Shown one piece after another: positions 28,065-37,088 of a stretch of 64,000 nt of DNA. The stretch lies in contig JAATWA010000001.1 of assembly GCA_013361095.1 (NCBI GenBank), positions 1,413,001-1,477,000 on the forward strand, in the 5' to 3' direction. How positions within the stretch are numbered: the stretch's first letter is position 1; each line of letters starts with the position of its first letter. The DNA comes from Pseudanabaena biceps (lineage in GTDB: Bacteria; Cyanobacteriota; Cyanobacteriia; Pseudanabaenales; Pseudanabaenaceae). The notes beneath the pieces were generated by a model. The model was not told the origin of the DNA, searched no databases, and worked only from the letters and a program-made list of their open reading frames with translations. Made by a program: the position numbers and the translations under genes.

Positions 28065-28140
28065 CCAAAAAGACAAGAGGCGGCGTAATGCGCCACCTCT
28101 TGTCTTTTTGGTATAGCTATAGCGGCGCGAAGCGCCGCTA
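28065..28140. terminator. Two palindromes downstream of the M41-type gene / upstream of trpE
   Basis: 28065-28111: CCAAAAAGACAAGAGG with complement and core GGCG/CGCC (one mismatch). 28120-28140: TAGCGGCGC-GAA-GCGCCGCTA, the bare core with almost no private arm. Confidence 0.65.
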
Positions 28141-28189
28141 CTCGTTTCTTGGGTTTTGTGTCCTAACAAGAATGGCAGCAGCTACATAA

Positions 28190-28897
28190 CTACAAATTCA
28201 CAACTTCTGCTTGAAGTGCGCGATCTATAGTTTGACAACATTCATCAACATCTGTTCCATTTAACATTTGTTGAGCTAGGGTCGTCAAAATAGAACGTCG
28301 CTCACTTAATAAATTACGCGCATTGAGAATTGCCCAACGTTCCTGTGTCATCGGATTTGGTAGGTGGGAAATCGCTTTCCGTAAACGCTGTAAATCATCC
28401 AAACCACCTTCCATTTCACCTTCACACATCAGTTGCTCAGCCGCAATTCCTGCCATGTAGACAGTACTGTAGCGATCTAGCAAATTTGTAGCTAGTCCTG
28501 AACTCATGGCGTTAGGGTCAACCGTGGCAATTTCTACTCCGCCCTCGATTCCATTAAAGCCATCATCAGCCAGAACTTCTTGCAAAGATTTACCCACGAT
28601 CCCCGCGATCGCATAGCTAGTGACTTTAAAACCCAATAAATGCGCCACTAAGAAATGTCCTGCCTCATGATAAGAGACTCGTTCGCGGTATTTAGGCGAT
28701 CGCGCCCTCAGCCAAGATTGCGTATAAGCTCCAAATTTCCCCTGAAAATAACCAATATCAATACCCCATGTTCCCAAAAGAGTGATGGCGATCGCGCTAG
28801 GCACTATGGGTGATAAGCCCACCATCGTTCCCACCAGAGACATCATCGTAATTGTAAATATGGCGATCGCCAACAAATCTGTGGCTGTAACGTTCAT
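28190..28897 (-). CDS. FtsH-like (M41) zinc-protease domain protein without AAA domain
   Basis: Two N-terminal membrane segments (about residues 5-50), then a soluble domain with the zinc-binding motif YHEAGHFLVAHLLGF and the later YMAGIAAEQLMCEGEMEGGLDDLQR segment typical of the FtsH peptidase domain. No AAA ATPase module is present, so any ATP-driven unfolding would need another protein. Such orphan M41-like proteins occur in cyanobacteria and plastids. The ATG at 28897 gives a normal membrane-anchored start; a TTG at 29017 would add 40 residues and lies in a palindrome. Substrate unknown. Confidence 0.75.
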   Translation of the reverse strand: MNVTATDLLAIAIFTITMMSLVGTMVGLSPIVPSAIAITLLGTWGIDIGYFQGKFGAYTQSWLRARSPKYRERVSYHEAGHFLVAHLLGFKVTSYAIAGIVGKSLQEVLADDGFNGIEGGVEIATVDPNAMSSGLATNLLDRYSTVYMAGIAAEQLMCEGEMEGGLDDLQRLRKAISHLPNPMTQERWAILNARNLLSERRSILTTLAQQMLNGTDVDECCQTIDRALQAEVVNL

Positions 28898-29014
28898 GGC
28901 AAGATTTAATGGGCAATTCAGCTTCGATATAGTATGCAATACCGCATTTACCAAGAAAGCGCTATCTATCTCTGTGTCTAACTTAAGTACCTTGGCATAA
29001 TAAAACCTAGAACT

Positions 29015-29059
29015 CAAAGAAGCTGATTCGCCCGCAAAGCGGGCGAATCAGCTTCTTTG
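29015..29059. repeat. Palindrome upstream of the M41-type gene
   Basis: CAAAGAAGCTGATTCGCCCGC with perfect complement around AAA; the core here is GCCCGC/GCGGGC instead of GGCGGCGC, but the TTTGGGTTTT shoulder is present on the right. Confidence 0.65.
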
Positions 29060-29098
29060 GGTTTTATATTTCATTACGAATACCTACTTAGTGTTTGC

Positions 29099-29171
29099 GC
29101 CGCTATTACCGTTTAAAAATTATGAGGCGGCGCGAAGCGCCGCCTCATAATTTTTAAACGGTAATAGCGGC
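29099..29171. repeat. Longest palindrome in the window (73 bp, 35-bp arms)
   Basis: GCCGCTATTACCGTTTAAAA... pairs with its full complement around GAA, no mismatch seen, core GAGGCGGCGC/GCGCCGCCTC. It lies just downstream of the carboxypeptidase gene (minus strand). Confidence 0.8.
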
Positions 29172-29183
29172 TGTAGCTATAAA

Positions 29184-30095
29184 TTACGGTTTTTTAATAA
29201 AAGGGTTAGTGCGGTTAGATTTTTTGTAAAAGGTAGCAAGGCTATCTTCATCACCAACAAAGCGCCAGTGCCAAGGCTCATACATTACGCCTTGAGAATT
29301 ATTGGGCGGGAAAGACATCTCAAAGCCATACCTAGCCGCATTATTTTGTAACCACTGAAACGCTGCTGTTTTTTCAAAACTAGTTGACAGATTAGCACTA
29401 GGAGCTGCACCATCACCAATGTCAAGAGCATAGCCCGTATGGTGTTCACTATGTCCGGGAGGAGCGCTCACCTTCGCTCGTTCCGCAGGAGTTTGGTTGC
29501 GCTGTTTACTGATCTCAAAGAAAAGTTCTTGCTGCTCCGCGATCGTCCGAAAGCCTGAAATAACTGTAAACTCAACACCGTCAGCTCTTGCGTCAGCTTC
29601 CATCTTTAGATAGCTCTTGGCAGCTGACTCATGTAACCGAATTTGATAACCATCACTAGCTCTAGAGATCACTCTTAATTTATTAGCTGGCGCTTCGGTA
29701 AAAGCATGATGACCAAATAAATCGGGTGGGTTACTAGAGTCTGGGACTGGGCTAGCGCTAACAGATGGGGCAAGACTTGGCTTAGATGCGCTGGTCTGAC
29801 TGGTGAAGGGCGCGACAGGCGCAGGAGCTGAAGGTTTTACTTCAGGTAATGTTGTCGTCTGTGACATCGCCGCAGAGGTAGCGATCGCTTGACTAGCACT
29901 GCTGTTTAAAGCAAACCAGATGCGGGTGCTGACAATTGGTGATAGGAAGGCAAGAACAGCCAAACCATATGCCCACCAAGGAACGGACTGTAGCGATCGC
30001 GTAACTGAGCGAGACTTGACGACAGGCTGCTTTTTGGGCGATCGCTCAGGGTCGCTGATTCGTTGAGCAACGGGAATATCGTTTTGGGTAGGCAT
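29184..30095 (-). CDS. D-alanyl-D-alanine carboxypeptidase, M15B (VanY-like), membrane-anchored
   Basis: Peptidoglycan enzyme that trims the terminal D-Ala of stem peptides outside the membrane. Seen: cytoplasmic N-terminus of about 45 residues, one membrane helix (WWAYGLAVLAFLSPIVSTRIWF), a Pro/Ser/Ala-rich linker, and a LAS-type zinc peptidase domain with SGFRTIAEQQELF, SEHHTGYALDIGD and EPWHWRFVG supplying the metal and catalytic residues. The ATG at 30095 (MPTQNDIPVAQR) is preferred to one at 30173 that adds 26 residues. Confidence 0.88.
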   Translation of the reverse strand: MPTQNDIPVAQRISDPERSPKKQPVVKSRSVTRSLQSVPWWAYGLAVLAFLSPIVSTRIWFALNSSASQAIATSAAMSQTTTLPEVKPSAPAPVAPFTSQTSASKPSLAPSVSASPVPDSSNPPDLFGHHAFTEAPANKLRVISRASDGYQIRLHESAAKSYLKMEADARADGVEFTVISGFRTIAEQQELFFEISKQRNQTPAERAKVSAPPGHSEHHTGYALDIGDGAAPSANLSTSFEKTAAFQWLQNNAARYGFEMSFPPNNSQGVMYEPWHWRFVGDEDSLATFYKKSNRTNPFIKKP

Positions 30096-30227
30096 AGGTA
30101 TATAAACGGTTGAGGCTTTAACCAAGGTTAAATATATAGTGTCTGTCCCAAAATGCCAAAGATAATCTACCAAAAAGTAGATACTCCCTTCCCACTATCA
30201 AAATAGACATTAAAAACCCAGAACTAG

Positions 30228-30373
30228 CGTGGCGGCGCTTCGCGCCGCCACGTCTAATTTTTCACTGGGAAGGGCGTAGCACATTGCGCTAATGTAGCTG
30301 TAGCCAGCCAAGTCAAGACATAAAACCCAAGAGAGAGTTGCGGCGCTTCGCGCCACAACTCTCTCTTGGGTTT
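30228..30373. repeat. One decayed and one intact palindrome
   Basis: 30228-30252 keeps only CGTGGCGGCGC-TTC-GCGCCGCCACG; the outer arms (AAAAACCCAGAACTAG versus TCTAATTTTTCACTGGG) no longer pair well. 30323-30373 has AAACCCAAGAGAGAGTTG with complement and a single core mismatch. The first shows how copies decay from the outside in. Confidence 0.6.
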
Positions 30374-30406
30374 CTATATAACTGCCGCCGAATGTACTGG
30401 GACACA

Positions 30407-30494
30407 AACCCAAACCAAGAATAATTTTGAAAGCGTTGCTTCGCAACGCTTTCAAAATTATTCTTGGTTTGGGTTTGAGCGCAAAGCGCTGTAA
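30407..30494 (+). repeat. 105-bp element, copy D (left end replaced)
   Basis: Hairpin AAGAATAATTTTGAAAGCGTTGC-TTC-GCAACGC... with complement, then TTGGGTTTGAGCGCAAAGCGCTGTAA. The left end reads CCCAAACC instead of TTACAGC...GAACC, so it now forms a symmetric CCCAAACCAAGAA/TTCTTGGTTTGGG palindrome, a bridge to the other palindrome family. Confidence 0.7.
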
Positions 30495-30535
30495 GACAAG
30501 TGACTATAACTATAGTGAATCAACGATTTCAGGAT

Positions 30536-31384
30536 ATGAAGTTACAAACAGTTAAATATGACTCTCTATTCACTCGTTTAGACTTTCGATCTAAATCAGT
30601 ATTGGTGCTGACGATTACAATTATGGCTTTTGTGTGGGAAAGCCCGATCGCTGGTGGGGGATTGTTGCTCAGCGTGGTTATTGCTTGTCTAGTGGCGGGA
30701 GTGCGGCTTAATTACCTAGGAAGCATTTTGAAGGTGATGATTCCCTTTTATCTTTTTCTGATTTTAAGCATGGGATTTTTTAATATCGAACAGGTTAAAT
30801 TACTTACCCACAAATCAGAACTAACGTCTTTAATTAGTCTACCGCCGCAACTATGGTTAATTGGCGGTGCAAAAATGAGCCTAGAGGGAACGCTGTATGG
30901 ACTAAATATTGTATTTAAGACCTTGACGATGATTTTACTGATTCCATTGGCAATTTTTACGACCGATGTAAATCAGATGACTGTGGGTATGGTTCGCGCC
31001 AAGATTCCTTACAAAGTGGTGTTTATTTTCTCCTCGACACTGCGATTTGTGCCATTACTACTAGAAGAAATCCAATCAATTATTGAAGCCCAACGATTGC
31101 GAGGCTTAAATCTAGAAAAGATGGGATGGCTCAAAAAAGCTCAGGTTTATGCCAAGGTTGCCGTTCCTTTAATTCTTAATTCTCTTTCAAAATCTCAAAA
31201 ATTAGAAATTGTTTTGCAATCAAAAGCATTCTCTGGTAGTTCCGATCGCACTTATCTTTACGAATCAGCATTAGCCAAGTCTGATTACCTATTAATGGCG
31301 GGATCGACCCTGCTATTTGTCACGGCGATCGCTTTATATTTCAGTATGGGTATTGGCAAGTTCTCATGGTTGCTCTATAAGTAG
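30536..31384 (+). CDS. EcfT/CbiQ-family transporter transmembrane protein (second copy)
   Basis: About 282 residues with five or more hydrophobic segments, LDFRSKSVLVLT near the start (the family's D.R.K motif), STLRFVPLLLEEIQSIIEAQRLRG (here in part: RFVPLLLEEIQSII) with the coupling-helix RLRG, and a second coupling motif near QSKAFSG that is weaker than the usual A.R.RG. No ATPase or S component adjoins. The start is uncertain: ATG at 30536, or GTG at 30500 or 30515, the first overlapping repeat copy D. Confidence 0.8.
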   Translation: MKLQTVKYDSLFTRLDFRSKSVLVLTITIMAFVWESPIAGGGLLLSVVIACLVAGVRLNYLGSILKVMIPFYLFLILSMGFFNIEQVKLLTHKSELTSLISLPPQLWLIGGAKMSLEGTLYGLNIVFKTLTMILLIPLAIFTTDVNQMTVGMVRAKIPYKVVFIFSSTLRFVPLLLEEIQSIIEAQRLRGLNLEKMGWLKKAQVYAKVAVPLILNSLSKSQKLEIVLQSKAFSGSSDRTYLYESALAKSDYLLMAGSTLLFVTAIALYFSMGIGKFSWLLYK

Positions 31385-31397
31385 CTACAGTCACTTG

Positions 31398-31452
31398 AAA
31401 ACCCAAGAACTGACTGGCGGCGCGGAGCGCCGCCAGTCAGTTCTTGGGTTTT
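31398..31452. terminator. Palindrome between second ecfT and gshB
   Basis: AAAACCCAAGAACTGACTGG with perfect complement; core GGCGGCGC-GGA-GCGCCGCC. It follows the ecfT stop by 13 bp. Confidence 0.75.
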
Positions 31453-31481
31453 ATGTCTTAACAGATCTATCCTAAAATTAC

Positions 31482-32444
31482 ATGAAATTAGCATTTATCA
31501 TCGATCCGATCGCCAATCTCGATCCTGCCCATGACACTAGCGTGGCGCTTATGGAGGCGGCGTGTCGCCAAGGCTATGAGGTCTTTATCACCAATATGAA
31601 AACCCTCAGCTTCAGAGACAACAAAGCATGGGCGTTTTTACAACCTGTCAAAATCCATCCCATCCCTTTAGTTGATGGTAAATGGCAAGTCCCCCAACCT
31701 TGGTACGAGATCTCGCAGGGCGAGTTTCAGCCCCTCGAAACAATGCAGTTTGTGTGGATGCGTCCCGATCCTCCTGTTACTACTGAATATCTCTACGCCA
31801 CTTACATTCTTGATTATGTGGATACGAGGATTACTAAAGTTCTCAATACCCCCGCAGGTATCCGCGCCGCCAATGAAAAAATGTACGCTTTACAGTTTAC
31901 CGAGGCAATTCCTAAAACAATTGTCACAGCAGACAAAGGAACCATTAAAGATTTTGTGAGATCGCAGGGTAAAGCCGTCATGAAGCCACTGGGTGGTAAA
32001 GGCGGCGAAGGCATCTTGTTTTTAGAAACAGGCGATCGCAATATTAATTCGTTGATTGAGATCAGCACTAATATTGGCAAAACTCCTGTGATGGTGCAAG
32101 AGTATTTGCCCGCAGCCCAAGATGGTGACAAACGGATTATTCTTCTCGATGGCAAGCCCATAGGAGCAGTTAATCGAGTGCCAACCTCTGGAGAATTTCG
32201 TGGCAATATGGCAGCTGGTGGTAGTGCAGTCGCGATCGATATCACCGATCGCGAGCTGGAGATTTGTCGCCAACTTGCACCGACTCTTCAGCGTGATGGC
32301 TTAATGTTTGTGGGCATTGATGTGATTGGCGGCTATCTGACTGAGGTAAATGTCACTAGTCCTACAGGTGTACGCGAAATTGATCGCCTTAATGGAGTGT
32401 CGCTCGGTGATCAAGTAATGGACTGGCTAGCCAATCAAGTGTAA
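31482..32444 (+). CDS. gshB: Glutathione synthetase
   Basis: ATP-grasp ligase joining gamma-glutamylcysteine and glycine, the last step of glutathione synthesis. 320 residues: N-terminal KLAFIIDPIANLDPAHDTSVALM, MRPDPPVTTEYLYAT, the ATP-binding GKAVMKPLGGKGGEGIL and the flexible QEYLPAAQDGDKRIILLDGKPIGAVNR region (seen as QEYLPAAQDGDKRIILL), then EVNVTSPTGVREI. Length and start are normal. Confidence 0.96.
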   Translation: MKLAFIIDPIANLDPAHDTSVALMEAACRQGYEVFITNMKTLSFRDNKAWAFLQPVKIHPIPLVDGKWQVPQPWYEISQGEFQPLETMQFVWMRPDPPVTTEYLYATYILDYVDTRITKVLNTPAGIRAANEKMYALQFTEAIPKTIVTADKGTIKDFVRSQGKAVMKPLGGKGGEGILFLETGDRNINSLIEISTNIGKTPVMVQEYLPAAQDGDKRIILLDGKPIGAVNRVPTSGEFRGNMAAGGSAVAIDITDRELEICRQLAPTLQRDGLMFVGIDVIGGYLTEVNVTSPTGVREIDRLNGVSLGDQVMDWLANQV

Positions 32445-32448
32445 ATCT

Positions 32449-32551
32449 AGCCAAACAGAGCCGCTTTGCGGCTCTATTTGGCTTTATAGCTCTCAAAACC
32501 CAATAAATAAAAGGCTGGCTTTGCCAGCCTTTTATTTATTGGGTTTTGAGA
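32449..32551. terminator. Two palindromes between convergent gshB and DUF4332 genes
   Basis: 32449-32483: AGCCAAACAGAGCCGC-TTT-GCGGCTCTATTTGGCT. 32491-32551: TCTCAAAACCCAATAAATAA with perfect complement, core AAGGCTGGC-TTT-GCCAGCCTT; its right end touches the DUF4332 stop codon. Confidence 0.8.
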
Positions 32552-32998
32552 CTACTTCTTTTTCAGTTGTTGAGCTTGCTTGATCCAAATAGCCATTTCC
32601 GCCATGCTGGGACATAAATCGGCGCGTTGAAAATTTTTTACTTGTAAACGCATGATGTGAGTATGCAGCTTATCTAATGGAGTTTGAATTAACTGCTCCG
32701 TAGACACCACACCACTATGCAAAATTACGCCGCTATACTGTAAACCCACCGCAGGGATACGCGCCAAATCAGCGATCGCTAACCATTTCAGCAATAGTTG
32801 TACCCTCACTCCCAGCGCGATCGCAAGAGCTTCTTTTTGAGATGGGTTGCGTCCTGCTTTTTGAAGTAATTGTAGGGTTGTGGTGATACCATGATTGATC
32901 AGATTGGCGCTATCTTCTTCGCTCAATCCTGTTAATTGCTCAATGGGAAAGTATAAAGGAGAAGTGGAAGAACTTTTAGGAACTGAAGAAGGTTTCAT
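32552..32998 (-). CDS. DUF4332 domain protein
   Basis: 148 residues. From about residue 18: the IEQLTGLSEEDSANLINHGITT segment (in part), a repeated helix-hairpin-helix-like pattern and LARIPAVGLQYSGVILHSGV, matching the DUF4332 (Pol-beta/HhH-like) family. Function unknown in cyanobacteria; a nucleic-acid-binding role is only suggested by the fold. Start ATG at 32998. No operon partner. Confidence 0.75.
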   Translation of the reverse strand: MKPSSVPKSSSTSPLYFPIEQLTGLSEEDSANLINHGITTTLQLLQKAGRNPSQKEALAIALGVRVQLLLKWLAIADLARIPAVGLQYSGVILHSGVVSTEQLIQTPLDKLHTHIMRLQVKNFQRADLCPSMAEMAIWIKQAQQLKKK

Positions 32999-33064
32999 TT
33001 TGCCGTCCTTAAATTATTTGAGCAAATTGTTTCTCATCTTATACCAATTCAAAAGAAGCTATAA

Positions 33065-33145
33065 CCAAACCCCAAGAGAGCTTTGCGGCGCAAAGCTCTC
33101 TTGGGGTTTGGACATAAAAAAAGAGCGCTTTGCGCTCTTTTTTAT
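33065..33145. terminator. Palindrome pair downstream of ndhD
   Basis: 33065-33111: CCAAACCCCAAGAGAGCTTTGC with perfect complement. 33114-33145: ATAAAAAAAGAGCGC-TTT-GCGCTCTTTTTTAT with T runs. The first also lies upstream of the DUF4332 gene start. Confidence 0.7.
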
Positions 33146-33163
33146 GTCTGTGCAGATTTTACT

Positions 33164-34774
33164 TTATTCAACCATGCCCAATAAAGGCTGCGGTGCAGTC
33201 CGCATTAGTTGCGGCGCAATTAATCCCGATGAATATAGGCGAGGATTGGATTGAGCAACTAGACTAAACGCGCTACGAGACTGCTTAGTTACAGCCACGG
33301 TTTTTACATCATAGGTTTGAGTTGCCAACTTAGGATAAAGCCCGATCGCGACGATGGGGACAATCAAACAAGCAGCAATAAATACTTCACGGGGTTTTGC
33401 ATCGCTAACATATTTATCAAAGTTCAAAGCAGGATTAGTGTTCCCAAAAAAGACTTGGCGCAAAGTTGACAGCAGATAAATTGGCGTAATGATCACACCC
33501 ACAGCGGCAATCACGATCATCACCAGCTTGAAGCTAGAGGAATAAACATCACTGGTCGTGATGCCGAGAAAAACATTTAACTCACTCACAAATCCGCTCA
33601 TTCCAGGGAGCGCAAGGGAAGCCATTGCTGCGATCGTCATTAGAGCAAATGACTTGGGCATCACCTTCGCAATTCCACCCATCTCATCCATCATCAAGGT
33701 GTGGGTGCGATCGTAAGTAACCCCCGCAAGGAAGAATAAAGCTGCTGCAATCAGTCCGTGCGATAGCATTTGTAAAACCGCACCACTGACTCCGATCGCA
33801 TTAAAAGAAGCCAGACCGACAAGGATAAAGCCCATGTGCGAGATTGAAGAGTAAGCTAAACGACGTTTGAGATTTTGTTGAGCAAAGGCTGCCATCGCTC
33901 CATAGACGATACCGATTACACCTAATATCGCTAAAAGTGGTGCGAAGTAAACATGGGCATTGGGCAGCATTTCAATATTGAAACGAATCAGCGCATATCC
34001 CCCCATTTTCAGCAATACCCCTGCTAATACCATTGATACTGGAGCTGAAGCTTCACCATGAGCATCGGGTAACCATGTATGCAAAGGGAAGATCGGTAGC
34101 TTGACACCAAAAGCAATCAAGAAACCTGCATAAGCAAATAACTCAAAGGCGATCGGATATTGCTTCATTCCCAATTCTGCAATGTTGAAGGTGACGTTGT
34201 CGCCATAAAAAGCCATTGCCAAGCCCGAAACCAAGATAAAAATCGAACCGATCGCTGTGTACAAAATAAACTTAGTCGCGGCATAAAGTCGCTTTGACCC
34301 ACCCCAAATGGAAATCAGCAGATAAACAGGAATTAGCTCTAATTCCCACATAAAGAAGAACAGCAATAAATCTTGAGCCGCGAATACGCCAATCTGGGCG
34401 CTGTAGAGACATAACATCAAGAAGTAAAACAGCCTTGGCTTTTGCTTGACATTCCAACTCGCAAAAATTGCCAAGGTTGTAATTAAGCCTGTCAATAAAA
34501 TCAAGGGCATCGACAATCCATCAACCGCCAAAGACCAATTCAATCCTAGTTGCGGAATCCAGCTATAGCTCTCGGACATTTGGAATGCTGCTTCATGCAG
34601 ATTGTACTGACTCCAAAAACCATAAACAATCAGCGATAGTTCTATAAATCCCACGCCCATCGCATACGATCGCACGTTTTTATCGTACTTGTCTGGAATG
34701 AAGGGAATTGCGAAGGCTGCTACAAGGGGTAACAGCAGGATTGTGGTAAGCCAAGGGAATTCTGCGACAGACAT
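33164..34774 (-). CDS. ndhD: NAD(P)H-quinone oxidoreductase subunit 4 (NdhD1)
   Basis: Antiporter-like proton-pumping subunit of NDH-1. 536 residues with about 14 membrane segments; [40 protein letters not shown] and [17 protein letters not shown] are the conserved NuoM/NdhD blocks. Length fits NdhD1. Transcribed alone; no ndhF neighbour, unlike the common ndhF1-ndhD1 arrangement. Confidence 0.96.
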   Translation of the reverse strand: MSVAEFPWLTTILLLPLVAAFAIPFIPDKYDKNVRSYAMGVGFIELSLIVYGFWSQYNLHEAAFQMSESYSWIPQLGLNWSLAVDGLSMPLILLTGLITTLAIFASWNVKQKPRLFYFLMLCLYSAQIGVFAAQDLLLFFFMWELELIPVYLLISIWGGSKRLYAATKFILYTAIGSIFILVSGLAMAFYGDNVTFNIAELGMKQYPIAFELFAYAGFLIAFGVKLPIFPLHTWLPDAHGEASAPVSMVLAGVLLKMGGYALIRFNIEMLPNAHVYFAPLLAILGVIGIVYGAMAAFAQQNLKRRLAYSSISHMGFILVGLASFNAIGVSGAVLQMLSHGLIAAALFFLAGVTYDRTHTLMMDEMGGIAKVMPKSFALMTIAAMASLALPGMSGFVSELNVFLGITTSDVYSSSFKLVMIVIAAVGVIITPIYLLSTLRQVFFGNTNPALNFDKYVSDAKPREVFIAACLIVPIVAIGLYPKLATQTYDVKTVAVTKQSRSAFSLVAQSNPRLYSSGLIAPQLMRTAPQPLLGMVE

Positions 34775-34873
34775 AATGAGGATAAATACTTACTCGTTAT
34801 GTTTATTGTAGACAAGAATTGTTAACTTGTATTAAGTCTAGCGACATAAAAGTTAACAAATTGTTAAATAATC

Positions 34874-35020
34874 CAAAAACCTTGAAATCTTTACTGAGTA
34901 AAGATTTCAAGGTTTTTGACAATATTTCATCTATAAATTGTCATTGTAATCGTGATTACCATCACTTAAAAGCTATAGCTAGAAAAGAGAATGTCGGCGC
35001 TTCGCGCCGACATTCTCTTT
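34874..35020. repeat. Two palindromes in the ndhD / prfC spacer
   Basis: 34874-34918: CAAAAACCTTGAAATCTTTA-CTGAG-TAAAGATTTCAAGGTTTTTG. 34984-35020: AAAGAGAATGTCGGCGC-TTC-GCGCCGACATTCTCTTT. The whole 34775-35201 spacer is repeats: nothing else seen. Confidence 0.65.
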
Positions 35021-35097
35021 CTGATTAAAGCTTGCGGCACAAAGTGCCTCAACTCTCTCTTATAGCCAAGTAACGCGTGAAGCGTAGTATTTGATTT

Positions 35098-35200
35098 CTA
35101 CAACAATTTTCAATCAAACGAACCAAGAACTTTTTGAAAGTGTTGCAAAGCAACACTTTCAAAAAGTTCTTGGTTAGGGTTATAGCGCAAAGCGCTGTAA
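35098..35200 (+). repeat. 105-bp element, copy E, at the prfC 3' end
   Basis: CTACAACAATTTTCAATCAAACGAACC, hairpin AAGAACTTTTTGAAAGTGTTGC-AAA-GCAACACTTTCAAAAAGTTCTT, then TATAGCGCAAAGCGCTGTAA. It sits directly against the prfC stop codon and is placed to act as its terminator. Confidence 0.75.
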
Positions 35201-35201
35201 A

Positions 35202-36812
35202 TTACGAAGGAGGTAAAGAAATCGGACTTAGCTCTAGATCTGCATGATCTGACTTAACTTGCTCTAGATTCCATTGATTTTTGAAAAGCAACACAGGACG
35301 ATCCCAGCGATCCTTGACGATTAGGGTATTAAATAGTCGTCCCGCTTTCTCCAGAGCATCCCACCCATCGACAACCCATCTAGCGACTGAATAGGGCAGA
35401 ATATCGAGATAAGTCTCCACGCCATATTCTTGAGCAAGGCGAAACTGGACGACTTCAAACTGTAATTGTCCTACAGCTGCCAAGACAGGTTCGCGCTTAC
35501 TTTCGTCAATTGAATTAAGGATTTGCACCGCGCCCTCTTCCTGTAGTTCGGAGATGCCCTTATTAAAGCTCTTGTATTTAGCAGGGTCGGTATTGCGGAG
35601 ATAGGCAAATAACTCAGGAGAGAAGGAAGGAATATCGGGATAGCGCAGCTTTGAGCCAACACAGACCGTATCGCCAATGACGAAGCTGCCAGGATTGTTT
35701 AAGCCCACCACATCACCAGCATAGGCAGTTTCCACCGTTTCCCGATCTTGGGCAAATAGCTTTTGAGGGCGAGACAGGCGCATTTGCTTACCTGTGCGAG
35801 CATGAGTGACCACCATATCTTTTTCAAATTTGCCAGAGCAGACTCTCAAAAAAGCGATGCGATCGCGATGTTTGGGATCCATATTTGCTTGTAGTTTAAA
35901 TACAAACCCTGAAAATTCGGGCGCGATGGGAGAAACTTCACCGCGATCGCTATGGTGAGAGGTGGGCTTGAGGGCATATTCCAAGAATGCTTCTAGAAAT
36001 AACTCCACACCAAAGTTATTCATGGCACTACCAAAAAATACGGGTGTAACCTTACCGTGATGAATCGCTTCAAGGTCTAGTTCGCCACTAATCCCTTCCA
36101 GCAGTTCTAAGTCCTCTATTAACTGAGCGTATAGATTAGGCGGGATCAGTGATTCGATTTCAGGATCATCAATGGTAATTACTGTTTTGGTAGCTTTTTT
36201 GCTGCCGTGGGAAGTTCTTACAAAAAGATGAATTAATTTTTGGCGGCGATCGTATACGCCTTGAAACTGATCGCCAGTGCCGATTGGCCAGTTAACTACA
36301 TAAGTAGTTAAGCCCAGTTCTTGTTCGATTTCATCGATTAATTCCAAAGGAGTCATGCTAGGGCGATCGAGCTTATTTACAAATGTAAAAATAGGCAGCG
36401 ATCGCATTCGACAGACTTCAAACAATTTACGGGTTTGCGTTTCTAAGCCCTTGGCAGCGTCGATGAGCATGACTGCATTATCGGCAGCGGCAAGGGTGCG
36501 ATAGGTATCTTCACTAAAGTCTTGGTGACCGGGGGTATCGAGCAAATTGAGTAAATGCTGTTGATATTCAAATTGCATTACCGTTGAGGTAATCGAGATC
36601 CCCCGTTGTTGCTCCATTTCCATCCAGTCGGAAGTAGCACTACGCTGCGATCGCTTGGCTTTAACTGCGCCTGCCTCTTGGATGGCTCCTCCGTACAACA
36701 ATAATTTTTCGGTAAGTGTGGTTTTCCCCGCGTCAGGGTGGGAGATGATCGCAAAATTACGGCGGCGATTTACCTCCATTCCTAACTCGATAGTATTTGA
36801 CTCGGCTTGCAT
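35202..36812 (-). CDS. prfC: Peptide chain release factor 3
   Basis: Translational GTPase that recycles RF1/RF2 from the ribosome. 536 residues with G1 [14 protein letters not shown]3 [17 protein letters not shown]4 NKLDRPS, and the RF3-specific C-terminal region [14 protein letters not shown]. The ATG at 36812 ([11 protein letters not shown]) is preferred; a TTG at 36863 would extend into a palindrome. Confidence 0.95.
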   Translation of the reverse strand: MQAESNTIELGMEVNRRRNFAIISHPDAGKTTLTEKLLLYGGAIQEAGAVKAKRSQRSATSDWMEMEQQRGISITSTVMQFEYQQHLLNLLDTPGHQDFSEDTYRTLAAADNAVMLIDAAKGLETQTRKLFEVCRMRSLPIFTFVNKLDRPSMTPLELIDEIEQELGLTTYVVNWPIGTGDQFQGVYDRRQKLIHLFVRTSHGSKKATKTVITIDDPEIESLIPPNLYAQLIEDLELLEGISGELDLEAIHHGKVTPVFFGSAMNNFGVELFLEAFLEYALKPTSHHSDRGEVSPIAPEFSGFVFKLQANMDPKHRDRIAFLRVCSGKFEKDMVVTHARTGKQMRLSRPQKLFAQDRETVETAYAGDVVGLNNPGSFVIGDTVCVGSKLRYPDIPSFSPELFAYLRNTDPAKYKSFNKGISELQEEGAVQILNSIDESKREPVLAAVGQLQFEVVQFRLAQEYGVETYLDILPYSVARWVVDGWDALEKAGRLFNTLIVKDRWDRPVLLFKNQWNLEQVKSDHADLELSPISLPPS

Positions 36813-36849
36813 AATTTTTATGATTTTATTTTTATTTAAGTAGGTAAGC

Positions 36850-36921
36850 GTACCAAAAACCAAAACCCAGAGAAGCTGATTCTCCCGCTTTGCGGGAGAA
36901 TCAGCTTCTGGTTTTTGGTAC
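36850..36921. repeat. Palindrome with an asymmetric insertion, upstream of prfC
   Basis: GTACCAAAAACC pairs with GGTTTTTGGTAC and GAAGCTGATTCTCCCGC pairs with GCGGGAGAATCAGCTTC, but the left arm has ten extra bases (AAAACCCAGA) between them. The extra bases are the family shoulder itself. Confidence 0.65.
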
Positions 36922-37013
36922 TTACTTAGCTGGCAGTAACTCTCATTATGAAAGCAACTTGCTATAAGTATGTGGAACTATTGATCTAGTTTCTTACAAA
37001 GCCGCCGCTAATA

Positions 37014-37074
37014 GCAATCAAACCAAAAATGAGAGGTGGTGCTTTGCACCACCTCTCATTTTTGGTTTGATTGC
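37014..37074. terminator. Palindrome downstream of the cation exchanger gene
   Basis: GCAATCAAACCAAAAATGAG with perfect complement, core AGGTGGTGC-TTT-GCACCACCT. Confidence 0.75.
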
Positions 37075-37088
37075 CAATGTTATGGGAA

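Noticed and set aside
28898..29017. Extended start of the M41-type gene
   Set aside because: It needs a TTG start lying in a palindrome; the ATG at 28897 gives the membrane-anchored N-terminus expected.
36813..36863. Extended start of prfC
   Set aside because: TTG start inside a palindrome; the ATG at 36812 agrees with RF3 N-termini.
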